From Haloplanus sp. HW8-1 (lineage in GTDB: Archaea > Halobacteriota > Halobacteria > Halobacteriales > Haloferacaceae): a stretch of DNA of 64,000 bases. The notes under the pieces were generated by a model. The model made no database searches, had not been told where the DNA came from, and worked only from the letters and a program-made list of their open reading frames with translations. How positions within the stretch are numbered: position 1 is the stretch's first letter; each line of letters begins with the position of its first letter. The stretch is from contig NZ_CP098518.1 of the NCBI RefSeq assembly GCF_023703795.1, forward strand, positions 2,666,001 through 2,730,000. The letters run 5' to 3'. A program made the translations under genes and the position numbers. Positions 8,331 to 18,011 of the stretch are shown piece after piece.

Positions 8331-11300
8331 ATGAGCAACGGCTCTCCAAACTCCATTCAGGTTCTTCACGTCGACGACGAACCTGATTTCGCTGATCTGA
8401 CCGCTACTTTCCTCGAACGTGAGGACGACCGGTTTGCCGTCGAAACAGCCACCAGTGCGAGCGATGGAAAAGACGAACTCGAACAGAACGAATTCGACTG
8501 TGTGGTATCGGATTATGAGATGCCCGGACAGAACGGGATTGAGTTCCTCCAGTCCGTCCGGGAGCACCATCCCGAACTGCCGTTCATCCTCTTCACTGGC
8601 AAGGGTTCAGAGGAGGTTGCCAGCGATGCCATCTCCGCTGGCGTGACCGACTACCTCCAGAAGGAAGGCGGCACCGACCAGTACACGGTACTTGCGAACC
8701 GCATCACGAACGCTGTCGAACACCACCGAGCACAGGAGCGAGTCGAGCGAAGCGAGCAACGGTTGCGCGAGATTGTCGATGCCCTTCCTCATCTTCTCTA
8801 CGTGGTTGACGAGGAAGGGAACTATCTGCTGGCGAATGAAGCACTCGCGACGTTCCACGACACGACTGTTGAAGATATTGAAGGGTCGAATATCGCTGAG
8901 ATTCTTGAAGCATCGGCTGCTGACCAATTTCGACAGCATCTGGACGAAGTACTCGAAGATGAGACGACACAGCGAGTTCCCGAAGTTGAGATTACCGATC
9001 CAAACGGTGAGACACACATCTTCGAACCGCGATTACAGCCGTACGAGTTCGGCGATGTCGATGATCAGGCCGTCCTCGGTATCGCAGCGGATGTGACCGA
9101 GCGCAAGACACACGAACGGACACTTGAACGGACGCGCGAGCGGATGCAACTCGCGCTCGAACACACGAACTCGGTGATCTTCGAGATCGACTGCAACACA
9201 GACGAAGTCGTTCGACACGGGGCCTACAACGAGTTTTTCGAGCTGTCGGCAGACGAGGTACCGACGTGGGAAGACCATCTCGCGCAGGCGGTACACCCTG
9301 ACGACCGCGACCAATTCCAGCAATTCTACCAACAACTGGTCGACGGTGAGAGGGATGGCGGCCAATTAGAGTACCGAACAACACCCGAGATGGGCGATGT
9401 ACGTTGGATACGGGATACCATCTCTGTCCAGAATGAATCCAGTGGTGAGTCACGCCAAGTGATCGGTATCGCTCGCGAGATTACCGAGTACAAGGAGCGA
9501 GAGCAAGAACTCGAGCAAAAGGAACGTCGCTATCAAGCGATCTTCGACGATCCGAACATCCTCGTCGGTCTGATCGACACGGACGGGACGGTTCTCGAAA
9601 TCAACGAGACCGCGATGGACTACGTTGACGCCACACGGGAGGACGTGACGGACAAACCGTTCTGGGAGACGCCGTGGTTCAATTATTCAGAGAGGCTTCA
9701 AGAAGACGTGAAAGGTTGGATCAAGCGGGCGGCAGACGGCGAATACGTGGAGTTTGAGACTGATCTTCTCCAACCCGGTGGTGAGCAATATACCGTCAAG
9801 GGTGTCTTCAGGCCTGTCCGAGACGAAGAGGGCGACGTCGTCTCACTCATCATCTCCGATCGCGAGATTACAGAGCAAAAGGAGTACGAGCGGGAACTCG
9901 AGCAGACGAATGCGCTCCTGTCGACGTTGTTCGATACACTCCCGGTTGGCGTGCTCGCCGAAGACGAACAACGCAACGTCGTCGCCGTCAACGAACAGAT
10001 GTTCGAGCTGTTCGACCTGCCGGGTTCCCCCGACGAGATTCGCGGCACGGACTGCGCCCAACTCGCGGCAGATATCAGTGACACGTTCGCTGACTCTGAG
10101 GCATTCGTCGACCGGATTGACGACCTGATCGCTGGGCAAGAACCGGTGTATAACGAAGAGCTGGAGCTTGCTGACGGGCAGACGTATGCACGGAGCTACC
10201 ATCCAATCGAACTCTCAGAGGGTGACGGGCATCTGTGGGTCTACCGTGATATCACCGCGAGAAAGACGCGCGAGACACGCCTTGCAACCCTCAACAAAAC
10301 GACGCCGGAGCTGATGGCCGCTGAGACGCGAACGGATGTCGCCGAGATTGGCGTTGAGGCTGCCGCCGACGTGCTGGGGTTAGAGGCGAGTGCGATTCAT
10401 CTGTACGATGAGCAGGACGGGCTCGTTCCTGTCGCGCAGACCGACGCTGGACGCGATCTCATCGGTGAGCCACCGACGTTCACGGGCGAGGACAGCATTG
10501 CGTGGCGCGTCTACCAACAGGGTGAGGGACGTGCAATCGAGGATGTCCACGATAATCCGGAGATCTACAATCCGGACACCCCGGTTCGGAGTGAACTCAT
10601 CCTTCCACTCGGTGAGGCGGGGATTTTGATCGCCAGCTCACCGACAGCGGCAACCTTCGACGATGAGGATCGCGTCCTCGCGGAGATCTTGGCCAGCAAC
10701 ATTACAGCGGCACTCGAACAGGTCGAGCGGACTGAAGAAATACGCGCTCGCGAGGCAGAACTGACACGTCAGAACGAACGCTTGGAGGAGTTCGCCAGCG
10801 TCGTTTCCCACGATCTGCGAAATCCACTGCGGGTGGCCGAGGGACGACTGGAACTCTTGAAAGAGGACTGTGAAACCGAACAGGTAGCGCCTATCGAACG
10901 AGCACTCGACCGGATGGATGCGCTGATCGAGGATATCCTGACGTTAGCTCGCGAGGGCGACAGAGTGAGCGAGATGGAAGATGTCGATCTCGGGGATGTC
11001 TGCGATGCATGCTGGCAACACGTCGAAACGGCCGAGGCGACTCTCGAGATCACGACCGACACAACGATTCGAGCCGATCGAAGCCGTCTCCAGCAGCTAA
11101 TAGAGAATCTCATTCGCAATGCCGTCGAACACGGAGATGACGACGTCACGGTGACGGTTGGAGACCTCGAAGACGGGTTCTACGTTGCGGATGACGGCCC
11201 GGGGATTCCACCCGACGAGCGCGAGTCGGTGTTCGATGCAGGATACTCGACGGCAGATGACGGGACGGGCTTCGGTCTGAGCATCGTCAAGCAGATCGCT

Positions 11301-11384
11301 GACGCCCACGGGTGGGATATTACGATCACGGAAAGCGAGGGCGGTGGAGCACGTTTCGAGATCACTGGAACCGAACACGCTTGA
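8331..11384 (+). CDS. Hybrid sensor histidine kinase: REC - multiple PAS - GAF - HisKA - HATPase
   Basis: 1,017 residues from ATG 8331 (a longer frame from 8202 adds an unlikely leader). The N-terminal receiver domain (about 8-130) has the acidic pair VDDEPDF and phospho-acceptor Asp61 in VSDYEMPG. At least four PAS modules follow (about 143-640; IVDALPHLLYVVDEEGNYLL, LALEHTNSVIFEID, YQAIFDDPNILVGLIDTDG, LFDTLPVGVLAEDE). A GAF domain (about 645-785) is followed by the HisKA box with His827 in FASVVSHDLRNPLR, then the ATPase N, G1 and G2 boxes LIENLIRNAVEH, VADDGPGIP and GTGFGLSIV. This is the usual haloarchaeal architecture in which an N-terminal receiver feeds an output kinase. No partner regulator is adjacent. 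No membrane segment, so it senses cytoplasmic signals. Confidence 0.92.
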   Translation: MSNGSPNSIQVLHVDDEPDFADLTATFLEREDDRFAVETATSASDGKDELEQNEFDCVVSDYEMPGQNGIEFLQSVREHHPELPFILFTGKGSEEVASDAISAGVTDYLQKEGGTDQYTVLANRITNAVEHHRAQERVERSEQRLREIVDALPHLLYVVDEEGNYLLANEALATFHDTTVEDIEGSNIAEILEASAADQFRQHLDEVLEDETTQRVPEVEITDPNGETHIFEPRLQPYEFGDVDDQAVLGIAADVTERKTHERTLERTRERMQLALEHTNSVIFEIDCNTDEVVRHGAYNEFFELSADEVPTWEDHLAQAVHPDDRDQFQQFYQQLVDGERDGGQLEYRTTPEMGDVRWIRDTISVQNESSGESRQVIGIAREITEYKEREQELEQKERRYQAIFDDPNILVGLIDTDGTVLEINETAMDYVDATREDVTDKPFWETPWFNYSERLQEDVKGWIKRAADGEYVEFETDLLQPGGEQYTVKGVFRPVRDEEGDVVSLIISDREITEQKEYERELEQTNALLSTLFDTLPVGVLAEDEQRNVVAVNEQMFELFDLPGSPDEIRGTDCAQLAADISDTFADSEAFVDRIDDLIAGQEPVYNEELELADGQTYARSYHPIELSEGDGHLWVYRDITARKTRETRLATLNKTTPELMAAETRTDVAEIGVEAAADVLGLEASAIHLYDEQDGLVPVAQTDAGRDLIGEPPTFTGEDSIAWRVYQQGEGRAIEDVHDNPEIYNPDTPVRSELILPLGEAGILIASSPTAATFDDEDRVLAEILASNITAALEQVERTEEIRAREAELTRQNERLEEFASVVSHDLRNPLRVAEGRLELLKEDCETEQVAPIERALDRMDALIEDILTLAREGDRVSEMEDVDLGDVCDACWQHVETAEATLEITTDTTIRADRSRLQQLIENLIRNAVEHGDDDVTVTVGDLEDGFYVADDGPGIPPDERESVFDAGYSTADDGTGFGLSIVKQIADAHGWDITITESEGGGARFEITGTEHA

Positions 11385-11475
11385 TTGCGGACAATCATTA
11401 CGCCGAGACAGCTACGTCGTTCTCGTAGAAGTTCCGGGTAAGCGGAGAGACAACGTGTTCGTGGGGGATGATCAA

Positions 11476-12390
11476 CTACCCGTTGTACTCACCAAGCTGG
11501 TCTCGAACCGCCGGTTCGAGATTGCGCTCGTCTTCGATTGCCGCGAGGAGTGTCCGGAAGAGCCGATTGTACGCAGCCGGGCGTTCGATCATCGCGACGT
11601 GACCGGTGCGCTCCATCCGGCAGAACACGCTCTCGGGGAGCCGACGCGCAGTCCCGCGTGCCGCATCGACCGAGACGATCCCGTCGGCAGGGCCGTGGAT
11701 GACGAGCGTGGGCACGTCGACCCGCTCTGTATCTGAGCGTCCGTCGTAGCCCCAGAACGCCTCGGTCACAGTCGTCCACGCCGAGCGGCGGCGAGGCAAG
11801 GGATTCGATTGCAGGAAATCCTCAACGACGGCCTCGGTTGTCTCCTCGTGAAAGCCGACGTTGTAGGCCAGTTGACGGATGAGCGCGTCGTTCGCAGGCA
11901 GATGATACAGCCGCAGCGCGAGGAACAGCCGTAACAGCGGTTTCTCCCACGCCGGCGTGAGGTCGTGATCGCCCCCTGCGTGGAGCACGAGGCCAACCGT
12001 CGAATGGCGTTTGGCGTATTCGAGCGCGATAGCGGTGCCGTAACTGTGGCCGTGGACGATCGGCCGGTCGACGTCGAGCGCATCGAGTAGATTCCGGAGG
12101 TCGGTGACGTGCCCGATGAGCGACTGCTTGGGACGCGTCGTGGAGTTGCCGTTTCCGGCCAGCGCATACGTCACCAGTTCCTGCTCGCCCTCGAACGCGT
12201 CCAGTTGCGGATACGGGTTCCACAGCGAGCCGAGACCACCGTGGACGAACACGATTGCTGGATCCGACCCATCCACGTGTATCGTCTCTAATGCGACCGA
12301 TTCGGAGACCTGCATCCGGCGTGGCTTCGGCATCGAGCTGTGGACGTCATCGAACCGGACGTACCCGGGAGGAAATGGTGACGTGGACAT
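11476..12390 (-). CDS. Alpha/beta-fold hydrolase
   Basis: 304 residues. Oxyanion region VFVHGGLGSLWNPY, nucleophile elbow G-H-S-Y-G in IVHGHSYGTAIALEYAK, an Asp strand LVIHGPADGIVSVDAA and the terminal His in RTGHVAMIERP complete a Ser-Asp-His triad. A cap domain (about 150-220) separates the two halves. It lies 6 nt downstream of the amidohydrolase gene on the same strand, so they are probably one transcript acting on one small-molecule pathway. Substrate (ester, lactone or epoxide) cannot be told. Confidence 0.85.
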   Translation of the reverse strand: MSTSPFPPGYVRFDDVHSSMPKPRRMQVSESVALETIHVDGSDPAIVFVHGGLGSLWNPYPQLDAFEGEQELVTYALAGNGNSTTRPKQSLIGHVTDLRNLLDALDVDRPIVHGHSYGTAIALEYAKRHSTVGLVLHAGGDHDLTPAWEKPLLRLFLALRLYHLPANDALIRQLAYNVGFHEETTEAVVEDFLQSNPLPRRRSAWTTVTEAFWGYDGRSDTERVDVPTLVIHGPADGIVSVDAARGTARRLPESVFCRMERTGHVAMIERPAAYNRLFRTLLAAIEDERNLEPAVRDQLGEYNG

Positions 12391-12396
12391 GGTCGA

Positions 12397-13863
12397 TCAG
12401 AAGGGGAGCTTGTCACGCGCTGATTGGAGGGCGAGCCGAGAGAGCAGGCGGGCGGGCCCACGCTTGGGGAGGTCTCGAATCGTCTCGACCGACCCCGGCG
12501 GTTCACCGCCTCCAATGTCCAGTTCCCATCCTGTCTCGTCGGCAAACCGTTCGACTGCCACCTCCACGCGCTCCTGTACCGCGTCAGCGTCCATCGTCAT
12601 CGGTGTCCCACCTTGCATCACGATTTCTCCGTCGACGATAACCGTCTCCACGTCCGCCGGCGCGGCGTTGTTCACGACGTGGGCAGGCACGTTGGTCAGC
12701 GGCGTGAACTTCGGCTTGTGCACGTCGAGGAGGATGATGTCCGCCCGCTTGCCCGGTTCGATGCTCCCGATCTCGTCGCCAACACCCAGCGCATGAGCCC
12801 CCTCGATCGTCAGCATCCGCACCAGCTCCATCGAGGAGAACTGGCCGCTCGTTCGCTTGACGTTGGCCGCAAGACGTGCCTGCCGAGCTTCGCCGAACAT
12901 GCTGTAGGAGTCGTGCCAGTAGTGGTCGTCGATGCCCAGCCCGACGTCGACACCTACATCCCGCAGTTCGGGAACGGGCGTCCACTGCATCTCGGCGTCC
13001 GGGTTCCAGTAGCAGAACACCGACGGGCAGTGTGCCACGGACGCGTCCGCCTCGGCAGTCCGCTCGATATCCGCCTCATCGGCGACGCGGAAGTGCGCTG
13101 CAACCAGCCGATCGTCGAGTAATCCGGCGTCATCGAGTAGATCGAGCGAATCCTCGCCGCCGTTCGCTCGCGCCATCGTGTTGCTCTCTTCGAGTTCCAG
13201 CAAGTGAGTGTGGACGAGCAGGTCGGGATACTCGGCCGCGAGAGCAGCCGTGCGCTCCCACAGGTCGCGCGTACACGACCAGTCGTCGTGCGGGCAGATC
13301 GTCGCCCGGATTCGCCCGCCGTAGGTGTCGTGGTACTCGTCGATGAACGACCGGGCGCGGTCGAACTGCTCGTCGACGGGAACGTCCCAGAACAGATCCG
13401 TGATGGTCGAGCCGAAGAAGCCCCGGAGTCCCGCTTCTCCGAACGTCTCCGCGCCTGCACTCGGACGAACGTCCATCGAGTTGATCGTCGTGACGCCCCC
13501 GAGAAGGAAATTCAAGGCGGCAAGCTCGTACCCAGCCTCGACCAGATAGTCGAAGTCGCCCTCGCCGAGGCGGCCGTAGATAGCCGTCATACTGCCCATC
13601 ATCTCCAGCAGGTCGAGGTCGCTGAACGCCCCGATCAGCGGCGTCAGTTCGAGGTGGGTGTGGGCGTTGACCAGTCCCGGCATCACCAGTTTTCCGTCTC
13701 CGTCGATCGTGTGCGTTGCTTCAATTTCCCCATCGCCGTCCTTGGACTTCCGCACCTCCGTGATGCGACCGTCGTCGACAAGCACCGTCCCACGCTCGTA
13801 CAGACGGTTCCGCTCGTCGACCGTGAGAACAAGCGCATCAGAGATAGCGATGTCAGCAGCCAT
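12397..13863 (-). CDS. Amidohydrolase-family (TRZ/ATZ-like) metallo-hydrolase
   Basis: 488 residues from ATG 13863. The metal-dependent TIM-barrel signatures are present in order: VMPGLVNAHTHLEL (first metal His pair), LVHTHLLELEES, LVAAHFRVADEADI (barrel His), VAHCPSVFCYW and GLGIDDHYWHDSY (metal Asp). The end, GSIEPGKRADIILLD, is the typical closing beta-sandwich. This places it with chlorohydrolase/5-methylthioadenosine deaminase-like enzymes that remove amino or halo groups from ring compounds; the actual substrate is unknown. Co-transcribed with the alpha/beta hydrolase 6 nt downstream. Confidence 0.87.
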   Translation of the reverse strand: MAADIAISDALVLTVDERNRLYERGTVLVDDGRITEVRKSKDGDGEIEATHTIDGDGKLVMPGLVNAHTHLELTPLIGAFSDLDLLEMMGSMTAIYGRLGEGDFDYLVEAGYELAALNFLLGGVTTINSMDVRPSAGAETFGEAGLRGFFGSTITDLFWDVPVDEQFDRARSFIDEYHDTYGGRIRATICPHDDWSCTRDLWERTAALAAEYPDLLVHTHLLELEESNTMARANGGEDSLDLLDDAGLLDDRLVAAHFRVADEADIERTAEADASVAHCPSVFCYWNPDAEMQWTPVPELRDVGVDVGLGIDDHYWHDSYSMFGEARQARLAANVKRTSGQFSSMELVRMLTIEGAHALGVGDEIGSIEPGKRADIILLDVHKPKFTPLTNVPAHVVNNAAPADVETVIVDGEIVMQGGTPMTMDADAVQERVEVAVERFADETGWELDIGGGEPPGSVETIRDLPKRGPARLLSRLALQSARDKLPF

Positions 13864-13976
13864 ATGTCCTCCCTGAAGCGGCAGCCGCGTCAAAGTTGTC
13901 GGTACCACCTCCGCGAGACAGTAGTAGAGGACAGGGCCGAACAAAAAACGAGAACTGTTCGGCAGTGGACTCGGTG

Positions 13977-14576
13977 TTAGAAGCCCCAGCGGAGGCCGGA
14001 CATCGTGGCGACGATGGCAACCATGAGGACGAGTTCGACCAGACTCAGCATCCCGTACTTCTTGTTCAGGGAGGCGAGGCGCTCGTGGTCAGTATCGTCG
14101 GCGGCGATCTCGTCGAACATGCCTGCTGTGAACTTGTGGAGTGGGCCGAACCCGAGAACGAGCAGCGCAATCGCGAGAACGAGTGCCGCCCACAGCGATG
14201 GGGTCGGAGATGCCCACAGACCCATCATACTGGCGAGACCGATCCCCGAGCCGACTACACCGACCGAGACCGGTTCCATCAGCAGGTTCATTTTCGGGAC
14301 GAAGCCTTCAGCGAACTCGACGTTAGCTTCCTCGGAGAGATTCCCCATCACGGGCCCGAGCACGACCGCCCCAAGTACTGCAGTTCCGAACCAGAATGCA
14401 CCGAGGAAGAGGTGGACAGTAAACATGATTCGGACATCGCCCGAGAGGTAGCCCAAAACGGGAAGTACCAAGGGAACGGCGACGGCGCCGACCGCAAACG
14501 GTCGGGAGGCCGCATCAGTCATCAAGCGATACCGCTCGCGCGTGTTCGTCGGTCTGTGCGCATCAGCTAGTGACAT
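13977..14576 (-). CDS. Polytopic membrane protein (CopD/DUF2269-like)
   Basis: 199 residues with five hydrophobic segments: AVAVPLVLPVLGYLSG, MFTVHLFLGAFWFGTAVLGA, VGVVGSGIGLASMMGLW, LVLAIALLVLGFGPLHKF and LSLVELVLMVAIVATMSGL. The HxxxxxFWxG spacing in segment 2 resembles CopD-like haem/copper membrane proteins. No soluble domain. The gene is 114 nt upstream of the amidohydrolase on the same strand, but the gap suggests a separate unit. The function is unknown. Confidence 0.75.
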   Translation of the reverse strand: MSLADAHRPTNTRERYRLMTDAASRPFAVGAVAVPLVLPVLGYLSGDVRIMFTVHLFLGAFWFGTAVLGAVVLGPVMGNLSEEANVEFAEGFVPKMNLLMEPVSVGVVGSGIGLASMMGLWASPTPSLWAALVLAIALLVLGFGPLHKFTAGMFDEIAADDTDHERLASLNKKYGMLSLVELVLMVAIVATMSGLRWGF

Positions 14577-14639
14577 ACAATATTGCTCTTACTGGCGAGT
14601 AAACAGAGGTAGCACACAAAAAAAGTGGGTAAATCGGCA

Positions 14640-14770
14640 TACAGAGGGATGACAGATGAGGCGTCCCTCCGACGGGCAAGGAAATCAAAATCAGGACGAT
14701 GGAGATACACCACATCAAGGACGGTCAGCCGGTCATCGTCTTCCAGTAGCGCCAGCCAGAAGTTGATATC
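14640..14770 (-). pseudogene. Truncated vapC (PIN-domain toxin) remnant
   Basis: Directly overlapping the stop of the antitoxin gene, the minus strand reads YADINFWLALLEDDDRLT. This is the first strand and catalytic Asp of a PIN domain (family consensus ADTNFWLALL). It is followed after about a dozen residues by a C-terminal-like piece PDFDFLARR ... VIPLYA. The central PIN residues are missing: about 45 residues remain where about 130 are expected, and there is no start codon. An internally deleted, inactive toxin is the simplest reading. Confidence 0.5.
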
Positions 14771-15017
14771 AGCGTATCTGCTCGACAGCCTGTTCGCGTG
14801 CCTCTTCTTGAGCTGCCTCTTCGAGATCCTCGAGAGATGCCTCGCGAAGCTCCTCGGAAGCCGCCGCTCGCAACGGCTCTAGTGGATCGTCGGGAATCGG
14901 CACCAGCTTGATACCGCTGTCCAGCTCGACGAGGCGGAACTTCTTACCGTAGCGGTCGCGTACCTCTTTCGGAATCGTCACGCGCCCACGCTCGTCCGTT
15001 CGCACTTCTCCACTCAT
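14769..15017 (-). CDS. AbrB/SpoVT-family antitoxin (VapB-like)
   Basis: 82 residues from ATG 15017. The swapped-hairpin AbrB domain is MSGEVRTDERGRVTIPKEVR followed by KFRLVELDSGIKLVPIPDD. The C-terminal half is a charged helix (about 48-82) that would bind and neutralise the toxin. A TATA box (15038-15046, AATATTTAC) lies 25 nt upstream. The expected vapC downstream is only a fragment, so this is an orphan antitoxin. A second, decayed copy of its C-terminus lies at 7904-8004. Confidence 0.85.
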   Translation of the reverse strand: MSGEVRTDERGRVTIPKEVRDRYGKKFRLVELDSGIKLVPIPDDPLEPLRAAASEELREASLEDLEEAAQEEAREQAVEQIR

Positions 15018-15151
15018 ATCCGAAACGATGGTGTGGGAATATTTACTCCTTGTTCCCACTTCTATTCTTGAGATGGGTGATGAGCCACAGATGGAACACA
15101 GCACCGCTAGATTCATCAGCTATCATCTCGTTCGAGATAACTAGACAGACG

Positions 15152-15832
15152 ATGGCGATGACCGATTTTATGGATCCCACCGCTGCGAAGATCGTCTTGG
15201 CGGCACAGCATGGGGATTCTATCAACCGAATCTCGAATAAGATCGGGACGTCGTATTCGTGGATCTACGACTGGATCGGTCGCTTGGACGACGCAGAGAT
15301 CATCTCAAATACAGATAACGGAGTTCGAGTTCGTGACTACGAGATGCGACGGCGCTACGAGGAGATGATGGGAACGTTGTACAGCCGCGACGATGTTTCA
15401 CAGGAGGACGCGTACGTGATCCCCCACTTCGCCGGGATGGAGTTCGCCTACACGGAGATCGATGCCGCCTACGTCTGGACGAACGGCGGATTCCAGATCG
15501 CTCGAAGTCACGACGATTATCCCGTGTTTATCGAGGTTCACGAGCGCGATGTCGATCGGTGGATCGAGTTCTTCGAGCGGTTCGGGGTCGACACGACCGT
15601 GGGTGAGCGCCCGGATGCGGCCGATGTTGACGGGAGCGTCCACTACGTCTTATTCCCGCAGGCAGAGAGTATCGACGTCGAGTGGGTCGACGGCAATCCC
15701 GTGATTCCGTTGGACGCCACGGTCAGCCAGATGGTGGAAACCCGACCGGCGTACGAACCGGCGTTGGAGATGCTCGCCGACGAGCACGACGTGGACATCG
15801 ACGCGAGTCATCGCGATGAGATAGCCAACTGA
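15152..15832 (+). CDS. Helix-turn-helix regulator with a C-terminal unknown domain
   Basis: 226 residues from ATG 15152 (a second ATG at 15158 is equally possible). The N-terminal winged helix reads AAKIVLAAQHGDSINRISNK followed by IGTSYSWIYDWIGRLDDAEI. The remaining ~150 residues form an acidic alpha/beta domain (IPHFAGMEFAYTEIDAAYVW, VDGNPVIPLDATVSQMV) not recognised. It is divergent from the orphan antitoxin, sharing a 134-bp intergenic region. Confidence 0.75.
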   Translation: MAMTDFMDPTAAKIVLAAQHGDSINRISNKIGTSYSWIYDWIGRLDDAEIISNTDNGVRVRDYEMRRRYEEMMGTLYSRDDVSQEDAYVIPHFAGMEFAYTEIDAAYVWTNGGFQIARSHDDYPVFIEVHERDVDRWIEFFERFGVDTTVGERPDAADVDGSVHYVLFPQAESIDVEWVDGNPVIPLDATVSQMVETRPAYEPALEMLADEHDVDIDASHRDEIAN

Positions 15833-15879
15833 CCGCCTAAAGCGGGAACACATTTCTGCCAGACATCTGTAGGTGAACT

Positions 15880-16875
15880 ATGGCTCACGAGTGCGACGAT
15901 TGCGGTGAGTCGTTCGATACGCTCACGCGTCTTCGACTCCACGACTGTGGCGATGTCCAATCGGAGACATCCTCTACTTCGTCCGATTCAAATCGCTCTG
16001 ACTCCGGCTACTCATCGCCAACCGAAGAGCGAAACGCGTCCGTTGCCGAACTCGATACCCTGCTCGATCGGTTTTCGGGCGGTGACAAAGACGCCCTTCA
16101 TTACGCAGTCGTCGAGTTCGAGTCGGCGCTCTCGGCTGCACTCGAGGAAGACAACAGTGGCGACACGTATCGGGACGTGTTCTGGCCGTACCACGAGCGC
16201 GTCAGTGATGCCCTCGATAAGGCGGCGCGATCAGCGGACTGGACATTCCTCGAGCATGTGATTGATGCTCACGATCCCACTGAAGAGGACGAAATTCCGC
16301 TCGTGACACCCACGGTTGCGAACGCCGTGGGACGGAATCTGATCCGCACGCGGTTGACCGACGGTGTGTCGGCGATTCCAGTTGCGGGGCTCGAATACCT
16401 CGATGACATCGCAGTCAATGCCCCCGATACAGCCGATACCGCGCGGGAGGAAGTCCACGCGTACGGATGGGGAATCGGCCATCCCGATTACTCGGTCGCC
16501 GACCGTCTCCGTGCCCGCGCCTCAGAGGACATCTTCTCCGTCAATCCGACGCTCGAACATGCGTTCTACGCCGACCAGCACGCGGCGGTCGATCTGCTCG
16601 AAGAGTTGGTGAGAGACGAGTCGATCGACGGGACACTCCCCCGGGTCACCCGTGACGATATGCCGTATCGTCGCTACCTGCTGGACTGCGTCTACGGGCT
16701 GCAGACGGACGACCACTGGCCGGGGATGCCGCGGTACTACGACTGGCACGAGGAATTCGACTACACGTTCGAGCTGGACGAGACGGTCGAACAGCGCATC
16801 CGTGAACTTGTCGAAGAGACTGGATTCGACGCCGACCTGCCGGACGACTGGACGTTCCGTGACCTCGGCGTCTGA
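15880..16875 (+). CDS. Hypothetical protein with N-terminal C2HC zinc finger
   Basis: 331 residues. The N-terminus, ECDDCGESFDTLTRLRLHDC, is a C-x2-C-x12-H-x-C finger of C2H2 type. A Ser/Thr-rich linker follows (about 28-52), then a long, mostly helical acidic domain with aromatic patches (VFWPYHERVSDALDKAARSA; MPYRRYLLDCVYGLQTDDHW). No enzymatic motif seen. The gene is 47 nt after the HTH regulator and 48 nt before the next gene in the same direction, suggesting a loose cluster. The function is unknown. Confidence 0.75.
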   Translation: MAHECDDCGESFDTLTRLRLHDCGDVQSETSSTSSDSNRSDSGYSSPTEERNASVAELDTLLDRFSGGDKDALHYAVVEFESALSAALEEDNSGDTYRDVFWPYHERVSDALDKAARSADWTFLEHVIDAHDPTEEDEIPLVTPTVANAVGRNLIRTRLTDGVSAIPVAGLEYLDDIAVNAPDTADTAREEVHAYGWGIGHPDYSVADRLRARASEDIFSVNPTLEHAFYADQHAAVDLLEELVRDESIDGTLPRVTRDDMPYRRYLLDCVYGLQTDDHWPGMPRYYDWHEEFDYTFELDETVEQRIRELVEETGFDADLPDDWTFRDLGV

Positions 16876-16923
16876 GCGAACCACCCTCACGCTTTACCTG
16901 TCTTCCGACGATACTCCCCAGTA

Positions 16924-17925
16924 ATGCCGTTCAGCGTCACGTGGCACACGCTCCTCGACGAATGCGAGGATCTCGCCGAGGATGCGACCCTGCTCACACC
17001 ACTCTCTCAAAGTCGCTTCCGGATCACCGACGTGCAGGAACACCGCATCGTCGTCGAGTTTCTCGACCGCGACGTGGACGAGACCCGGCCGCTCCAGCGC
17101 GACCAGTTCGAGACGCTCCACGAGCGCATCAGTAACGCCGTCGATGGATTCGACCTTTCGCGGCTTCCGCCCGATGCCGATCCATATCCCGCCGTGTTGA
17201 GTCTGCATCCCCGATTCGAAGTCGACGAGAGCGCGGACGTGATCCGCGAAACCGACGAACCGACCGGAAGCCAGATCATCACGGGAACAGACGACGAGGA
17301 CTCGGACGAAGGTGCCATCGAGCGCACGGAACCCGACGTGGATGTCTACAGCGATGCGCTCCTTCTTATCGACGCGCTGGAGCGGAACGACCTCTCCTCG
17401 CTGGAGGTGTTGGACACGCCCGTCCTCATCAATCTCTATACCCTGCTCTCGGACATCCAGCGCGATGCCAACGATCTGCGGCAGACCGTGACAGACGTGC
17501 TGTTAGATCGACTCCATCACGACCAGCCCGTTCACGGCCAGTTCGGCTCCGTCCAACGAACGACGCGCCGCAACCGAGACCTCCGAGACGACGAAGAGGT
17601 GCTGGCCGCGCTGGAGGACGCGGGAATCGACCGCGAGCGCGTGTTGAGCGTCGACCGCGACAAGGTCGACGACGCTCTCGACGTGACGGAACTTTCCGAA
17701 TCGGACGTGTACGACATCGAGGAGACGGAGTACGTCCGGAAGGCCGAGGTTGACGAGGAACAGAGAGAAACCCGACTGCAGGGGCTGAAAGACCGACTTG
17801 CCACGAGCGACGACCCCGAGGCCGAGGAACTTCGAGAGGAGATCGAGGAGTTGGAGAGCCGAATCGAGGAGTTGACCGAATTCAAAACTGGACGGGAGTA
17901 TCACACCCAGTCAAGTGCGGAGTGA
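16924..17925 (+). CDS. Hypothetical protein with C-terminal coiled coil
   Basis: 333 residues, not recognised. A small N-terminal alpha/beta domain (about 1-95, FRITDVQEHRIVVEFLDRDV) is followed by an acidic spacer and a helical middle. The C-terminus (about 265-325) has heptad-like charge patterns (EAEELREEIEELESRIEELT) predicting a coiled coil. The acidic composition and ATG with a TATA-like CTTTACC about 30 nt upstream support it as real. Confidence 0.7.
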   Translation: MPFSVTWHTLLDECEDLAEDATLLTPLSQSRFRITDVQEHRIVVEFLDRDVDETRPLQRDQFETLHERISNAVDGFDLSRLPPDADPYPAVLSLHPRFEVDESADVIRETDEPTGSQIITGTDDEDSDEGAIERTEPDVDVYSDALLLIDALERNDLSSLEVLDTPVLINLYTLLSDIQRDANDLRQTVTDVLLDRLHHDQPVHGQFGSVQRTTRRNRDLRDDEEVLAALEDAGIDRERVLSVDRDKVDDALDVTELSESDVYDIEETEYVRKAEVDEEQRETRLQGLKDRLATSDDPEAEELREEIEELESRIEELTEFKTGREYHTQSSAE

Positions 17926-18011
17926 GTCTCTCGATACCGATCGTTCTGTTATCGGACTCGTATCCGACATCGTGAGGCTTTTTCAGAGATCCATTCGTGG
18001 GCCGAGACGCG

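Noticed and set aside
17915-18011. N-terminal 32 residues of the longer ABM ORF as real protein
   Set aside because: They overlap the previous gene's end, do not resemble the family, and lie upstream of a better promoter-start pair at 18012.
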